Of a stretch of 32,606 nucleotides of DNA, positions 7,839 through 16,234 are shown piece by piece (the first letter of the stretch is position 1; each line of letters opens with the position of its first letter). This DNA comes from Sphingomonadales bacterium Ga0077559 (GTDB lineage Bacteria > Pseudomonadota > Alphaproteobacteria > Sphingomonadales > Sphingomonadaceae). The stretch lies in NCBI GenBank assembly GCA_001464315.1, contig LNFK01000040.1, positions 1-32,606 on the forward strand, in the 5' to 3' direction. The notes beneath the pieces were generated by a model. The model was given only the letters and a program-made list of their open reading frames with translations. It had not been told where the DNA came from and made no database searches. A program made the translations under genes and the position numbers.

Positions 7839-9925
7839 GGCTTTCTGGACTGGTCTGCCTGCCGCTGATTGCGATTACAACGCCTGTTTGGGGACAAGTT
7901 GAACTGCGGTCCGAATGCACCACTCTTCCCGGATCACCAGGCGAGGAAATCACTTTGGGTTGCACCCAGATTGTCGTCACAGGAAATCTGCAAACGTCTC
8001 AGTCGGAAAATACCGAAGCGATTGACGATCTTCAGTTGGGGTCTGGACGGATCGAATCTGCTTTGTCTCAGGTTCCCGGCCTACAACAATTTCGCCGTTC
8101 GGACGCTCGGTCGGCAAACCCTACCAGCCAAGGCGTCACGCTTCGTGGATTGGGTGGCAACGCGTCGTCGCGCGCAATTCTGGTGCTCGACGATGTACCG
8201 CAGGCCGACCCGTTCGGCGGCTGGATCAGCTGGCCCGGCTATGACGCGCTTAAGCTCGCCAGTATTCGGGTGCGCCGTGGCGCTGGGCAAGTCGCTTCCG
8301 GTGCAGGCGCGCTGGCAGGTGTCATCGAGCTTGATAGCAAGCAGAATGTCAATCAACTGAACGCGAGCGTGGCTTATGGCAGCCGGAACAGCCTCGATGC
8401 CAAATCCTCCTTATTGCGCAAACTTGGCGAGGGCAGCATTTCGGTTTCGGGCAGCTATGCGCGCGGCGACGGTTTCATTCCGATCATCAAAGGCCAGCGC
8501 GGCGCAGTCGACCGACCTGCGCCTTATGAACAAGGCGGCATCGCAATTCGCGCAGTCGCGCCTTTGTCCGACAACACTGAACTACAGGCAGGAATGCGCG
8601 CTTTCACTGACGAACGTGACCGAGGCTTTGATTTTTCCGACAACCAGAACAGCGGCGTCGATGCCAGCCTGCGTCTGGTCAATCGCACCCCCGGCGGCTG
8701 GCAGTGGAGCACGTTGGGCTATGTCCAGATCCGCGATTTCGCAAACCGCTTCGGCGCGATTGGCACTGGCCGCAATTCGGTTGGCCTCACCCTCGACCAA
8801 TTTTCCGTGCCGTCGACTGGGTTAGGCGCGCGCGTTGAAGTGCGGCCACCACTTGGCGAAAATGCAGAGTTGCGCATCGGCGGCGACTGGCGACGCACCA
8901 TTGGCGAGACCAACGAGAATTTCTTCTTCACCGGTCTAACGCCTGGACGAAGCCGCCGCGCCGGTGGCGAAAGCGATACGTTCGGCCTTTTTGTTGAGGC
9001 GAGTTTCGAACCAGTCGAGCAATTGACTCTGACCGCCGGCGCACGCGCCGATCATTGGAGCATCGCGAATGGTTTCCGCAAGGAAGTGAACATCGGCGGC
9101 ACAACGCGGTCGGATGATGTCTTCGCCGACCGGTCCGGCTGGGAAGGCACGGGCAGGGCGGGCTTTGCCTTTCAGGCCAATGATGCGCTGAGGCTGCGTG
9201 GGGCGGCCTATTTGGGCTGGCGACTGCCAACACTGAACGAACTATACAGGCCGTTCCGAGTTGGTGCCGATGCGACGGCGGCGAATGAATTGCTTGCGCC
9301 GGAGCGATTAAAAGGCGCGGAAATCGGGGTGGATATACAAAGCGACAGTCTCAAATTTGGGGCCACCGCTTTCGCCAATAGGCTCGACAACGCTATTGCC
9401 AATGTAGGACTTGGTGTCGGCCCCGCTAACTTCCCCGGCGTTGGCTTCGTTGCGGCGGGGGGTGTTTATCGCCAGCGGCGGAATCTCGACGCCATCTATA
9501 GCAAAGGCGTTGAGTTCGATGCGTCCTATTCGGTGCAGGATTTCACGCTGCGCGCTGGTTATGCATATGTCGATGCAAAGGTTGAGGCGTCTGGCGCCGC
9601 AATCGCGCTAAACGGGTTACGACCTGCGCAAGTGCCGCGCCATTTCGCAAATGTCGGTATGAGCTATGATGGCGACGTAATCAGCGCAAATGTGAATGCG
9701 CGCTATTTTGGCGGACAGTTTGAGGATGACACCAATAGCCGCCGTCTCGCGAGCGCGTTCACGGTTGATGCCGGGCTCGGTTACCGCTTGGGAGAAAAAT
9801 TCCGACTTGAACTGCGCGGCGAAAATCTGTTCGATGCACGCGTCGAAGCTACAATCGGCAGCGACGGCGTTATCGAACGGGCGACACCGCGCACGATCTG
9901 GGCAAGAATTTCGGTAGAATATTGA
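7835..9925 (+). CDS. TonB-dependent outer-membrane receptor
   Basis: Outer-membrane active transporter of 696 residues. A 20-residue signal peptide ends VWG-Q. A short acidic segment near ETITLGCTQIVVTG precedes the plug domain (about 50-160), which shows GVTLRGLGGNASSRAILVLDD and IRVRRGAGQVASGAGALAGVIEL. The rest is a 22-strand-type barrel with alternating aromatic and Gly-rich strands. The ELRGENLFDARVEATIG segment and a terminal aromatic residue (SVEY) are typical ends of this family. It overlaps maiA by 4 bases and the following MarR start by 1 base, so it belongs to a three-gene unit. Ligand unknown; the context of aromatic catabolism suggests an aromatic compound or an iron complex, but this is inference. 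Confidence 0.92.
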   Translation: MRLSGLVCLPLIAITTPVWGQVELRSECTTLPGSPGEEITLGCTQIVVTGNLQTSQSENTEAIDDLQLGSGRIESALSQVPGLQQFRRSDARSANPTSQGVTLRGLGGNASSRAILVLDDVPQADPFGGWISWPGYDALKLASIRVRRGAGQVASGAGALAGVIELDSKQNVNQLNASVAYGSRNSLDAKSSLLRKLGEGSISVSGSYARGDGFIPIIKGQRGAVDRPAPYEQGGIAIRAVAPLSDNTELQAGMRAFTDERDRGFDFSDNQNSGVDASLRLVNRTPGGWQWSTLGYVQIRDFANRFGAIGTGRNSVGLTLDQFSVPSTGLGARVEVRPPLGENAELRIGGDWRRTIGETNENFFFTGLTPGRSRRAGGESDTFGLFVEASFEPVEQLTLTAGARADHWSIANGFRKEVNIGGTTRSDDVFADRSGWEGTGRAGFAFQANDALRLRGAAYLGWRLPTLNELYRPFRVGADATAANELLAPERLKGAEIGVDIQSDSLKFGATAFANRLDNAIANVGLGVGPANFPGVGFVAAGGVYRQRRNLDAIYSKGVEFDASYSVQDFTLRAGYAYVDAKVEASGAAIALNGLRPAQVPRHFANVGMSYDGDVISANVNARYFGGQFEDDTNSRRLASAFTVDAGLGYRLGEKFRLELRGENLFDARVEATIGSDGVIERATPRTIWARISVEY

Positions 9926-10377
9926 TGGCAAAGACGGCGCAAAAACTGACCTTGGCTGAATTTCTGCCTTATCAGTTGTCGATCACGTCAAATGCGGTCA
10001 GCGATCTGATCGCGCGCGCGTATCGCGGCCGGTTTGCCCTGAAAGTGCCCGAATGGCGGTTGATGGCGGTGCTGGGGGAGCGCGCATCGGCCACGCAGCG
10101 CGAATTGTGCGAGGCGACCGCGATGGACAAGGTCACCGTCAACCGTGCGTCCAAGGCGTTGGAGGACCGCGGGTTAATCGGCCGCGCTCCGAACGCCGCA
10201 GACGGCCGTTCGCATCATCTGGCGCTAACCGGGACGGGCCGTGAGTTGTACGACCAGATTGTGCCGCTGGCCCTTTCTGTTGAGGCCGAGCTGGAAAAGA
10301 TACTGGGCAGCGGTGAGGCAAAGGCGCTGGAAAACATGCTGGCCCAGCTACGCGCTAGGGTCGCCGAACTCGGCTAA
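9925..10377 (+). CDS. MarR family transcriptional regulator
   Basis: A 150-residue winged helix-turn-helix regulator. ATG 9925 overlaps the receptor stop in TGATG; a TTG one codon earlier is less likely. The N-terminal dimerisation helix runs from residue 10. The DNA-binding core has EWRLMAVLGERASATQRELCEATAMDKVTVNRASKALEDRGLI (43-85, recognition helix about 68-80). The wing contains ADGRSHHLALTGTGREL, the typical D-x-R-S-x-x-L-x-L-T motif. It is translationally coupled to the receptor gene and lies 95 bases before hppD. It plausibly controls one or both neighbouring units in response to an aromatic ligand. No direct evidence of the ligand is visible. Confidence 0.9.
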   Translation: MAKTAQKLTLAEFLPYQLSITSNAVSDLIARAYRGRFALKVPEWRLMAVLGERASATQRELCEATAMDKVTVNRASKALEDRGLIGRAPNAADGRSHHLALTGTGRELYDQIVPLALSVEAELEKILGSGEAKALENMLAQLRARVAELG

Positions 10378-10398
10378 GGCGAAACCCCATATTGCTGC

Positions 10399-10442
10399 TT
10401 GGCAAAAATGGTTTCATTTGATACTAAATTGCAAGCCCTTGC
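10399..10442 (+). promoter_or_regulatory. Candidate hppD promoter and operator-like inverted repeat
   Basis: TTGGCA (10399-10404) is followed after 15 bases by GATACT (10420-10425), a weak -35/-10 pair with short spacing. Alternatively TACTAA lies 17 bases on. Just downstream is the inverted repeat GCAAG-CC-CTTGC (10431-10442), near the expected transcript start. It sits in the 95-base gap after the MarR gene, the natural place for hppD regulation. Pattern only; no known operator is claimed. Confidence 0.3.
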
Positions 10443-10472
10443 GAGACACCTTAGCTAACTTCGGAGCATTTC

Positions 10473-11567
10473 ATGACCGACCTGTTTGAAAATCCCCTCG
10501 GCCTAGACGGTTTCGAATTCGTCGAATTCGCATCCCCTGAAAAAGGCATCCTCGAACCCGTCTTCGAAAGCATGGGCTTCACCCACATCGCGTCGCACCG
10601 CTCGAAGGATGTGCATCTCTGGCGCCAGGGTGAGATAAACCTCATCGCCAACTACGAACCACGCAGCCCCGCTGCGTTCTTTGCCGGCGAACATGGCCCA
10701 TCGGCCTGCGGCATGGCATTCCGCGTCAAGGACGCCGCGAAAGCCTATGCCGAGGCGCTGGAACGCGGCGCGGAACCCGTCGAGAGCAAGACCGGCGTAA
10801 TGGAACTCCGCATCCCGGCCATCAGAGGAATTGGCGGGGCGTTCATCTATCTGGTCGACCGCTACGCAACGCTCAACAATCCAGAAGCTCTGTCGATTTA
10901 CGACATCGACTTTGTTTACAAGCCCGGTGTCGCCCGCAATCCTGTAGGCGCGGGATTCCAGAAAATTGATCACCTGACGCACAATGTCTACGGCGGTCGG
11001 ATGGCGCATTGGGCAGGCTGGTACGAACGGATTTTCAACTTCCGCGAAATCCGCTTTTTTGACATCAAGGGCGAATATACCGGCCTGACATCGAAGGCGA
11101 TGACCGCGCCCGATGGCAAAATCCGCATTCCCCTAAACGAAGAAGGCAAGGCTGGCGGCGGCCAGATCGAGGAATATCTGCGTGCTTATAATGGCGAAGG
11201 TATCCAGCATATCGCGCTGATCTGCGATGACCTCATCGCTTGCTGGGACAATCTGCAGAAGCTCGGCGTCCCCTTCATGACCGCGCCGCCCGAAACCTAT
11301 TACAAGATGCTCGACGAGCGCCTGCCGGGTCATGGCCAACCCGCTGATGAATTTCAAAAGCGAGGCATACTGCTCGATGGCACAATCGAAAACGGCCAGC
11401 CGCGCTTGCTGCTGCAGATTTTCGCTCAGCCCAATATCGGTCCGGTATTCTTCGAATTCATCCAACGCCGTGGCGACGAAGGCTTTGGCGAAGGTAATTT
11501 CAAGGCACTGTTCGAGAGCATCGAGCGCGACCAGATCGAGCGTGGTGTTTTGGAGGTGGCGCAATGA
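10473..11567 (+). CDS. hppD: 4-Hydroxyphenylpyruvate dioxygenase
   Basis: Non-haem iron enzyme that turns 4-hydroxyphenylpyruvate into homogentisate in tyrosine breakdown. The 364-residue length matches bacterial enzymes. It has two VOC-type halves. The iron-binding triad sits in the C-terminal half: His167 (KIDHLTHNV), His246 (GIQHIAL) and Glu328 (VFFEFIQR), all present. Other family marks are the [16 protein letters not shown] segment, TAPPETYY, and the C-terminal helix region [23 protein letters not shown]. The start at 10473 follows a GGAG (10463-10466). The stop overlaps the VOC gene start by 4 bases (ATGA). The product homogentisate needs a ring-cleaving dioxygenase that is not in this window. 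Confidence 0.96.
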   Translation: MTDLFENPLGLDGFEFVEFASPEKGILEPVFESMGFTHIASHRSKDVHLWRQGEINLIANYEPRSPAAFFAGEHGPSACGMAFRVKDAAKAYAEALERGAEPVESKTGVMELRIPAIRGIGGAFIYLVDRYATLNNPEALSIYDIDFVYKPGVARNPVGAGFQKIDHLTHNVYGGRMAHWAGWYERIFNFREIRFFDIKGEYTGLTSKAMTAPDGKIRIPLNEEGKAGGGQIEEYLRAYNGEGIQHIALICDDLIACWDNLQKLGVPFMTAPPETYYKMLDERLPGHGQPADEFQKRGILLDGTIENGQPRLLLQIFAQPNIGPVFFEFIQRRGDEGFGEGNFKALFESIERDQIERGVLEVAQ

Positions 11568-12112
11568 GCCTGCCATTCACCACCGAGCGGATTCACCACG
11601 TTGCCTATCGCTGCAAAGACGCGAAGCAGACGGTCGACTGGTACGAACGCGTGCTTGGTTTCACCTACACCAATGCCTTTGCTGAGGACTATGTCCCGTC
11701 AACCGGCGCTTACGATCCTTATATGCATATCTTCCTGGATTGCGGCGGCGGCAATGTGCTGGCGTTCTTTGAACTGCCCAACCAGCCCGAAATGGGCCGC
11801 GATGAGCAGACCCCGGAATGGGTGCAGCATCTTGCGTTCAAGGTTGCCGATTTCGATACCTTAAAGGCGGCTAAAGAACATATCGAAGCGCAAGGTGTCG
11901 ATGTCCTCGGCCCGACCTTTCACGGTATTTTCCGGTCGATCTATTTCTTCGATCCCAATGGCCATCGCCTTGAGTTGGCATGCGACATAGGCACCGAAGA
12001 GCAATATGCCGAGCTAAAGCGTGTCGCACCCGATATGCTCGAGGAATGGAGCCAGACCAAAAAGGCACCGCAACACGCGGCGTGGCTCCACATTGATCCC
12101 GGTGGCGAGTGA
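11564..12112 (+). CDS. VOC (glyoxalase/dioxygenase superfamily) protein
   Basis: A 182-residue protein with two VOC half-modules. The first begins [27 protein letters not shown] and the second [27 protein letters not shown]. The end of the fold is [14 protein letters not shown]. Candidate metal ligands are His12, His89 and Glu137, the usual His/His/Glu pattern, so it is probably a metal-dependent enzyme. It is too short for HppD and unrelated to the cupin-type homogentisate dioxygenase. Its start overlaps the hppD stop by 4 bases, so the two are co-translated and it should act on the same route. Reaction unknown. It ends 4 bases before the stop of the opposite-strand C13 peptidase. Confidence 0.85.
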   Translation: MSLPFTTERIHHVAYRCKDAKQTVDWYERVLGFTYTNAFAEDYVPSTGAYDPYMHIFLDCGGGNVLAFFELPNQPEMGRDEQTPEWVQHLAFKVADFDTLKAAKEHIEAQGVDVLGPTFHGIFRSIYFFDPNGHRLELACDIGTEEQYAELKRVAPDMLEEWSQTKKAPQHAAWLHIDPGGE

Positions 12113-12116
12113 CGCG

Positions 12117-13052
12117 TTAGAACGACTCGATTGCTGGCTTGCCCACTTTGGCGGTTTCGGTTTTGGGCATGCGATCCTCAAGCGCGCCAAGCCACGCACC
12201 GGCTTTGTCGCCGACAAATGTCTGGGGGCGCGATGGCAGCAAATTTTGAGATGCTTCCCATTTACCGATCAAACCCGCCGCCTCCTCGGTTGCTTTGCTG
12301 AAAGGTTGTGACTTGCGAAGACCGTTGTTGATCAGCGCGTCGCCGAAAAAGGTCCAGTCATTACCCGGCGCGCAACCAAACGATGTCCGGTTCGATGCGG
12401 CAGCGGTCATAATGACGCTGTTTTCATTAGTCAAAAGGGGCAGAAAGGTGCCTGAATAACATGCTGATAACAAAATCATCCGTCGTTCAAATCCCAGATC
12501 ATCTAGCAAATTGGCTAATCGCATTGGCGCTATCATGCCCACACCCTTGTCGCCGTCGCGATAGGCAAGCCCGTTGTTCGGGTCGCCGTGGGCAGTCGCA
12601 AACAGGATCAGAACATCTTCCTTGAGGTTCATCTTGCCTGCAACGGCGGCCAATGCAGTGGCGAGGTTCGGCGGCGATCCTTGAGGCGTGCCGTTGCTTT
12701 GGTCATCGGCGCCCGCTGTCAGGAATATTGTACGGCCAATCGCACCATAGCGACGGCCCAGAACCTTGGCTGCTTCACTAGCCTCGCGGCCAAAGACGGG
12801 ATCGGAGTCGAGCCCGACCGACACGACATAAGCGTCGACCACTCCATTGCGTTGCGGCTGGAGCGCAGCGATTGCGGTTCCAAGCCGTTTATGCTGCGCC
12901 AGATGCCACGCAGCGCTTCGCCCTTGCTCCATCGACCAACCGTTTTTGGCCGCCTCAATGGGGTTGAATCCCTGCTGCTGCGGTTGTCCGGTCGCTGGGT
13001 TTGTCGCCAGCATAACCAGCGCCAGCGTAGTCGCTTTCAATCTTTTACGCAT
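12117..13052 (-). CDS. Secreted C13 family (legumain/caspase-like) cysteine peptidase
   Basis: Exported clan CD peptidase. From ATG 13052 there are 311 residues with a signal peptide (MRKRLKATTLALVMLATNPATG). The catalytic His155 lies in FATAHGDP after a hydrophobic strand, and Cys198 in LLSACYSGTF, the legumain/caspase dyad arrangement. The segment after Cys, IMTAAASNRTSFGCAPGNDWTFFGDAL, matches the C13 family pattern as I remember it. An acidic/Gly loop (RDGDKGVGM) lies between the two. Start is uncertain: ATG 13085 or TTG 13121 would add 11 or 23 residues, and none has an ideal ribosome site. It points against the catabolic genes on both sides, converging on the VOC gene and divergent from the hydrolase at 13166. 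No inhibitor or substrate gene is adjacent. Confidence 0.85.
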   Translation of the reverse strand: MRKRLKATTLALVMLATNPATGQPQQQGFNPIEAAKNGWSMEQGRSAAWHLAQHKRLGTAIAALQPQRNGVVDAYVVSVGLDSDPVFGREASEAAKVLGRRYGAIGRTIFLTAGADDQSNGTPQGSPPNLATALAAVAGKMNLKEDVLILFATAHGDPNNGLAYRDGDKGVGMIAPMRLANLLDDLGFERRMILLSACYSGTFLPLLTNENSVIMTAAASNRTSFGCAPGNDWTFFGDALINNGLRKSQPFSKATEEAAGLIGKWEASQNLLPSRPQTFVGDKAGAWLGALEDRMPKTETAKVGKPAIESF

Positions 13053-13109
13053 TCTCCCGCTTTTGCCTCCACCGCCGCTTTTCATGTTTAAAGCGTAAGC
13101 CAACACTAT

Positions 13110-13124
13110 CGGTTGCCGCAACCG
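13110..13124. promoter_or_regulatory. Inverted repeat in the divergent gap before the FAH-family gene
   Basis: Perfect arms CGGTTG / CAACCG around a 3-base centre. It lies between the divergent C13 peptidase and fumarylacetoacetate hydrolase family genes, 41 bases before the latter's start. It could be an operator for either gene, or a chance hairpin. Confidence 0.25.
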
Positions 13125-13165
13125 GAAACTGCGGGCATCATGCGCGGCATAATGAGAGGATATTT

Positions 13166-14173
13166 ATGAAATTAGCTTCGCTGAAATCGGGTCGCGATGG
13201 CCATCTGGTTGTCGTGTCGACTGATCTGGCCTGGTATGCGGACGCGGTGCACATTGCGCCGTCCTTGCAGGCCGCATTGGACGACTGGGATGAGATTGCG
13301 CCGCGGCTTCAGGCGCTGGCGACCGATCTTGAACATGACGTTATTCCAAAAGAACGTTTTCATGAGCATGATGCCGCTGCGCCATTACCTCGCGCCTATC
13401 AATGGGTCGATGGCTCGGCCTATGTGAACCACGTTGAACTGGTTCGAAAGGCGAGGGGAGCGGTGTTACCCGAGAGCTTCTGGCATGATCCATTGATGTA
13501 TCAGGGCGGGTCGGATGAGTTTCTGGGTGCGCGCGATGAGATTCCATTGGCTGATGAGGCATGGGGTTGTGACCTCGAGGCGGAAATCGTCGTGGTTACC
13601 GGCGACGTGCCGCGCGGTGTTTCGTCCACAGACGCATTGTCGTATATCCGTTTGGTCGGCCTGGTGAACGATGTCAGCTTGCGCAATCTCATTCCCGCAG
13701 AACTCGAAAAAGGCTTTGGTTTCGTCCAATCCAAGCCTGCCAGCGTGCTATCGCCGGTGTTCGTGACGCCCCAAAGCCTCGGTGACTACTGGAAGGATGG
13801 CAAGTTGCACCGCTCGCTAATGGTCGATCTGAACGGCGCGCCATTTGGCCGAGCCATCGCCTCGGATGATTGCACCTTCGATTTCGGCGTCCTGATCGCA
13901 CATCTCGCCAAGACCCGTAATCTGGAAGCAGGCTCGATCATCGGTTCAGGCACCGTTTCCAACCGCGATTCAGCTGGCGGTCCGGGCAAACCGGTTGCCG
14001 ACGGCGGTCTGGGCTATAGCTGCATCGCAGAAGTGCGGATGGTCGAAAAAATTCAGACCGGCGAAATGCATACACCCTTTCTGAAACCTGGTGATACCGT
14101 GCGCATCGAGGTGCGCGACGATGCAGGTCACAGCATCTTCGGTGCCATCGAACAGACGGTTCGCGCGGCATAA
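13166..14173 (+). CDS. Fumarylacetoacetate hydrolase family protein
   Basis: C-C bond hydrolase; the context points to cleavage of fumarylacetoacetate to fumarate and acetoacetate, the last step of tyrosine breakdown. It has 335 residues. The metal-binding acidic residues fit the family: Glu138 and Glu140 in CDLEAEIVVVTG and Asp169 in LVGLVNDVSLRN. The region SKPASVLSPVFVTP and the late GSGTVSNRDSAGG segment are also typical. The N-terminal 75 residues form the small domain. This is the bacterial ~335-residue branch rather than the ~420-residue eukaryotic-type FAH, so the exact substrate is inferred from the neighbours maiA and hppD. ATG 13166 follows GAGAGGAT. Its stop codon overlaps the A-run of the terminator at 14172. 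Confidence 0.85.
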   Translation: MKLASLKSGRDGHLVVVSTDLAWYADAVHIAPSLQAALDDWDEIAPRLQALATDLEHDVIPKERFHEHDAAAPLPRAYQWVDGSAYVNHVELVRKARGAVLPESFWHDPLMYQGGSDEFLGARDEIPLADEAWGCDLEAEIVVVTGDVPRGVSSTDALSYIRLVGLVNDVSLRNLIPAELEKGFGFVQSKPASVLSPVFVTPQSLGDYWKDGKLHRSLMVDLNGAPFGRAIASDDCTFDFGVLIAHLAKTRNLEAGSIIGSGTVSNRDSAGGPGKPVADGGLGYSCIAEVRMVEKIQTGEMHTPFLKPGDTVRIEVRDDAGHSIFGAIEQTVRAA

Positions 14174-14200
14174 AAAAAGGGCGGAGCCGCAGCCCCGCCC
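14172..14200 (-). terminator. Rho-independent terminator of the tad locus
   Basis: Read leftward, GGGCGG (14200-14195) pairs with CCGCCC (14184-14179) around a GC-rich ten-base loop. A run of seven T (14178-14172) follows immediately. It lies about 20 bases past the tadC stop, so it is well placed to end the minus-strand transcript. Rightward it lacks a T-run and would be weak. Confidence 0.8.
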
Positions 14201-14221
14201 CGAATTGTCGCATTTACTGCG

Positions 14222-15211
14222 TTACTTAAATGCGTCGCCGATCGAGCAGGCCGCCGGACCTAAGATCACGATGAACAGCACTGGCAGAATGAACAGGATC
14301 AGTGGCACCGTCATAATCGCGGGCAAGCGTGCGGCCTTTTCTTCGGCGCGCATCATGCGTTCGTTACGGAATTCAGCGGACAGTACGCGCAAGGCTGAGG
14401 CCAATGGCGTACCATATTTCTCGGTCTGGATCATGGTGGTCACGACACCTTTGATCGAGTCGAGCTTCACGCGATACGCCAGATTTTCAAACGCCATCCG
14501 GCGTTCGGTAAGGAAGCCGAGTTCGATCGCAGTCAGCGCGAATTCGTCACCGAGTTCGGGATAACCACGACCCAATTCTTTGGCCACCCGGTTGAACGAT
14601 GTATCGACGGTCAAACCGGCCTCAGCGCAGATCACCAGCAAATCGAGAGCGTCGGGTAGGCCTTTGCGGATCAAATCGGTACGTTTGGCGATCAGGTTGT
14701 TCAGATAGATGTCTGCGGCTTTGTACCCTAAAATAGTGATGATCGCAAAAGCCGCAAAGCGCTTGAAGGTGCTCCAATCGGCCATCCCGTCCATGCCATA
14801 AATCCACAAGGCTGCGCCGCCGCCAAAAATCAAAGGAAGTACGAGGCGGCTGAAAATGACGGTAACGGCAAGTTCCTTGCGACGGATCCCTGCTTGTGCC
14901 AGTTTTTGCTGAACGACTTTTATCTGGTCGTCCTGCAGAACTTGCATTTTCGACAGCATAGCCCGCATCTTGTCAGTGGTTTCGGTCTTGCGGACCAGCT
15001 TTGCGCGCTTTTTGGACGTCGTTGCAGTAATCCCGGCCTTCAGCTGTTCGCGCCGTTCGTTTAGCGCCCTGACGCGCTTCGCCATCGGATCACGAACGGT
15101 GATCGCGGCATAAATCGCAAAGGCAACTGCCATCGCAGCAACTGCCGAGAGCAAAGTCGCTACCCACAGTACATCGACGCCTAAAAGTTGAGGTCCGCCC
15201 GGATTGGTCAT
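14222..15211 (-). CDS. tadC: Tad pilus assembly membrane protein TadC
   Basis: Inner-membrane platform component of the type IVc (Flp/Tad) pilus, in the T2SS F family. It has 329 residues: an N-terminal membrane helix (about 12-35), a charged cytoplasmic segment rich in Lys/Arg (40-100), a pair of helices around 100-165, a cytoplasmic F domain (DALDLLVICAEAGLTVDTSFNRVAKEL and MIQTEKYGTPLASALRVLS), and a strongly hydrophobic C-terminus (PAIMTVPLILFILPVLFIVILGPA). An AGGA lies 8 bases before the ATG, and tadB ends 20 bases upstream. It is the last gene of the run; no TadD-type TPR gene follows before the terminator. Confidence 0.92.
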   Translation of the reverse strand: MTNPGGPQLLGVDVLWVATLLSAVAAMAVAFAIYAAITVRDPMAKRVRALNERREQLKAGITATTSKKRAKLVRKTETTDKMRAMLSKMQVLQDDQIKVVQQKLAQAGIRRKELAVTVIFSRLVLPLIFGGGAALWIYGMDGMADWSTFKRFAAFAIITILGYKAADIYLNNLIAKRTDLIRKGLPDALDLLVICAEAGLTVDTSFNRVAKELGRGYPELGDEFALTAIELGFLTERRMAFENLAYRVKLDSIKGVVTTMIQTEKYGTPLASALRVLSAEFRNERMMRAEEKAARLPAIMTVPLILFILPVLFIVILGPAACSIGDAFK

Positions 15212-15231
15212 CTGTTTATCCTGCCCCCAAT

Positions 15232-16194
15232 TCAGATTTCAAAGTTGACCATTTTGGCCATGATGAAGGCGCCAATCGACATCCAGACAATGCCGATCAT
15301 GCCTGCTATCATCAGCCGCGGCTCGTAGAAAAAGCCGCCGAGATATGCCGGGTTAACCGTCCAAACCATGCCAAACACGAAAAACGGCAATGATCCCACG
15401 ATATAGGCTGATGCCTTGGATTCCGAGGACATTGCGCGGATCTTAAGCTTCATTTGCGCACGTTTACGAAGGACGTCCGCAAGGTTTGCAAGCGTTTCGG
15501 CCAGGTTGCCCCCTGTTTCGCGCTGGATTGCCAGCGTGATGACGAAAAACTGGAATTCGGCGGTTCCAAGACGGTCTGCGGTTTCCTGCAACGCGTCTTC
15601 CATCGTTTTACCGATCCTGACTTTCTCAGTCACTATTTTGAACTCCTGGCCAACTGGACCCGGAATTTCTTTGGCTACCATTGTAAGCGTTTCACCAACC
15701 GGAAGCCCTGACTTCAGACCACGGACCAGCAGTTCGATCGCGTCAGGGAAGTTGGCTGTGAATTGCTTGATCCGCTTTGCCATCAGGTAACCGACAACAA
15801 AGTGCGGAATACCAGCGCCGAGCATCAGTCCGCCAAACAATGAAAGATATAACGGCGCACCTTTGATCCATAGCCCGACAAATACGACTGCAGCGATGCT
15901 GCCTGATGCCGATAGATATTGTTGAAGCGTCCAGCTTTTACCGGTTTGCGCGAGCCGCAAGCGGAGACGGTCAATACGGCTGATACTGCGCCCATCGGAA
16001 AATATCATTGGGCGGCGTGCCGCTACAGCCTTACGCATTTGCTGTTCAACGCGCGCGTCGGCACTGTCCGAATGGCGCATCTTTACTGCACCAAGGCGGC
16101 GAGACGTTGCCTTGCCGACATTGGGTCCGATGAAGGCAAGCGCGATCAGCACCAAAACCAACATGAAACCCGCTGCAAGTACCAAATTTTGCAT
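15232..16194 (-). CDS. tadB: Tad pilus assembly membrane protein TadB
   Basis: Partner of TadC in the pilus inner-membrane platform, T2SS F family, 320 residues. It has an N-terminal helix (3-24), two helices at about 95-140, the F domain (FPDAIELLVRGLKSGLPVGETLTMVAKE, then LGTAEFQFFVITLAIQRETGGNLAETLANLADVLR), and C-terminal helices ending KMVNFEI. It begins 40 bases after cpaE stops, with no clear ribosome site. In most cpa/tad loci the ATPase gene cpaF (tadA) would sit exactly here, and it is absent. Otherwise the protein looks complete. Confidence 0.92.
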   Translation of the reverse strand: MQNLVLAAGFMLVLVLIALAFIGPNVGKATSRRLGAVKMRHSDSADARVEQQMRKAVAARRPMIFSDGRSISRIDRLRLRLAQTGKSWTLQQYLSASGSIAAVVFVGLWIKGAPLYLSLFGGLMLGAGIPHFVVGYLMAKRIKQFTANFPDAIELLVRGLKSGLPVGETLTMVAKEIPGPVGQEFKIVTEKVRIGKTMEDALQETADRLGTAEFQFFVITLAIQRETGGNLAETLANLADVLRKRAQMKLKIRAMSSESKASAYIVGSLPFFVFGMVWTVNPAYLGGFFYEPRLMIAGMIGIVWMSIGAFIMAKMVNFEI

Positions 16195-16234
16195 TTTCTA
16201 TGCTTTGCTAGTCAGGGCTGAAACGTAATTGCTA

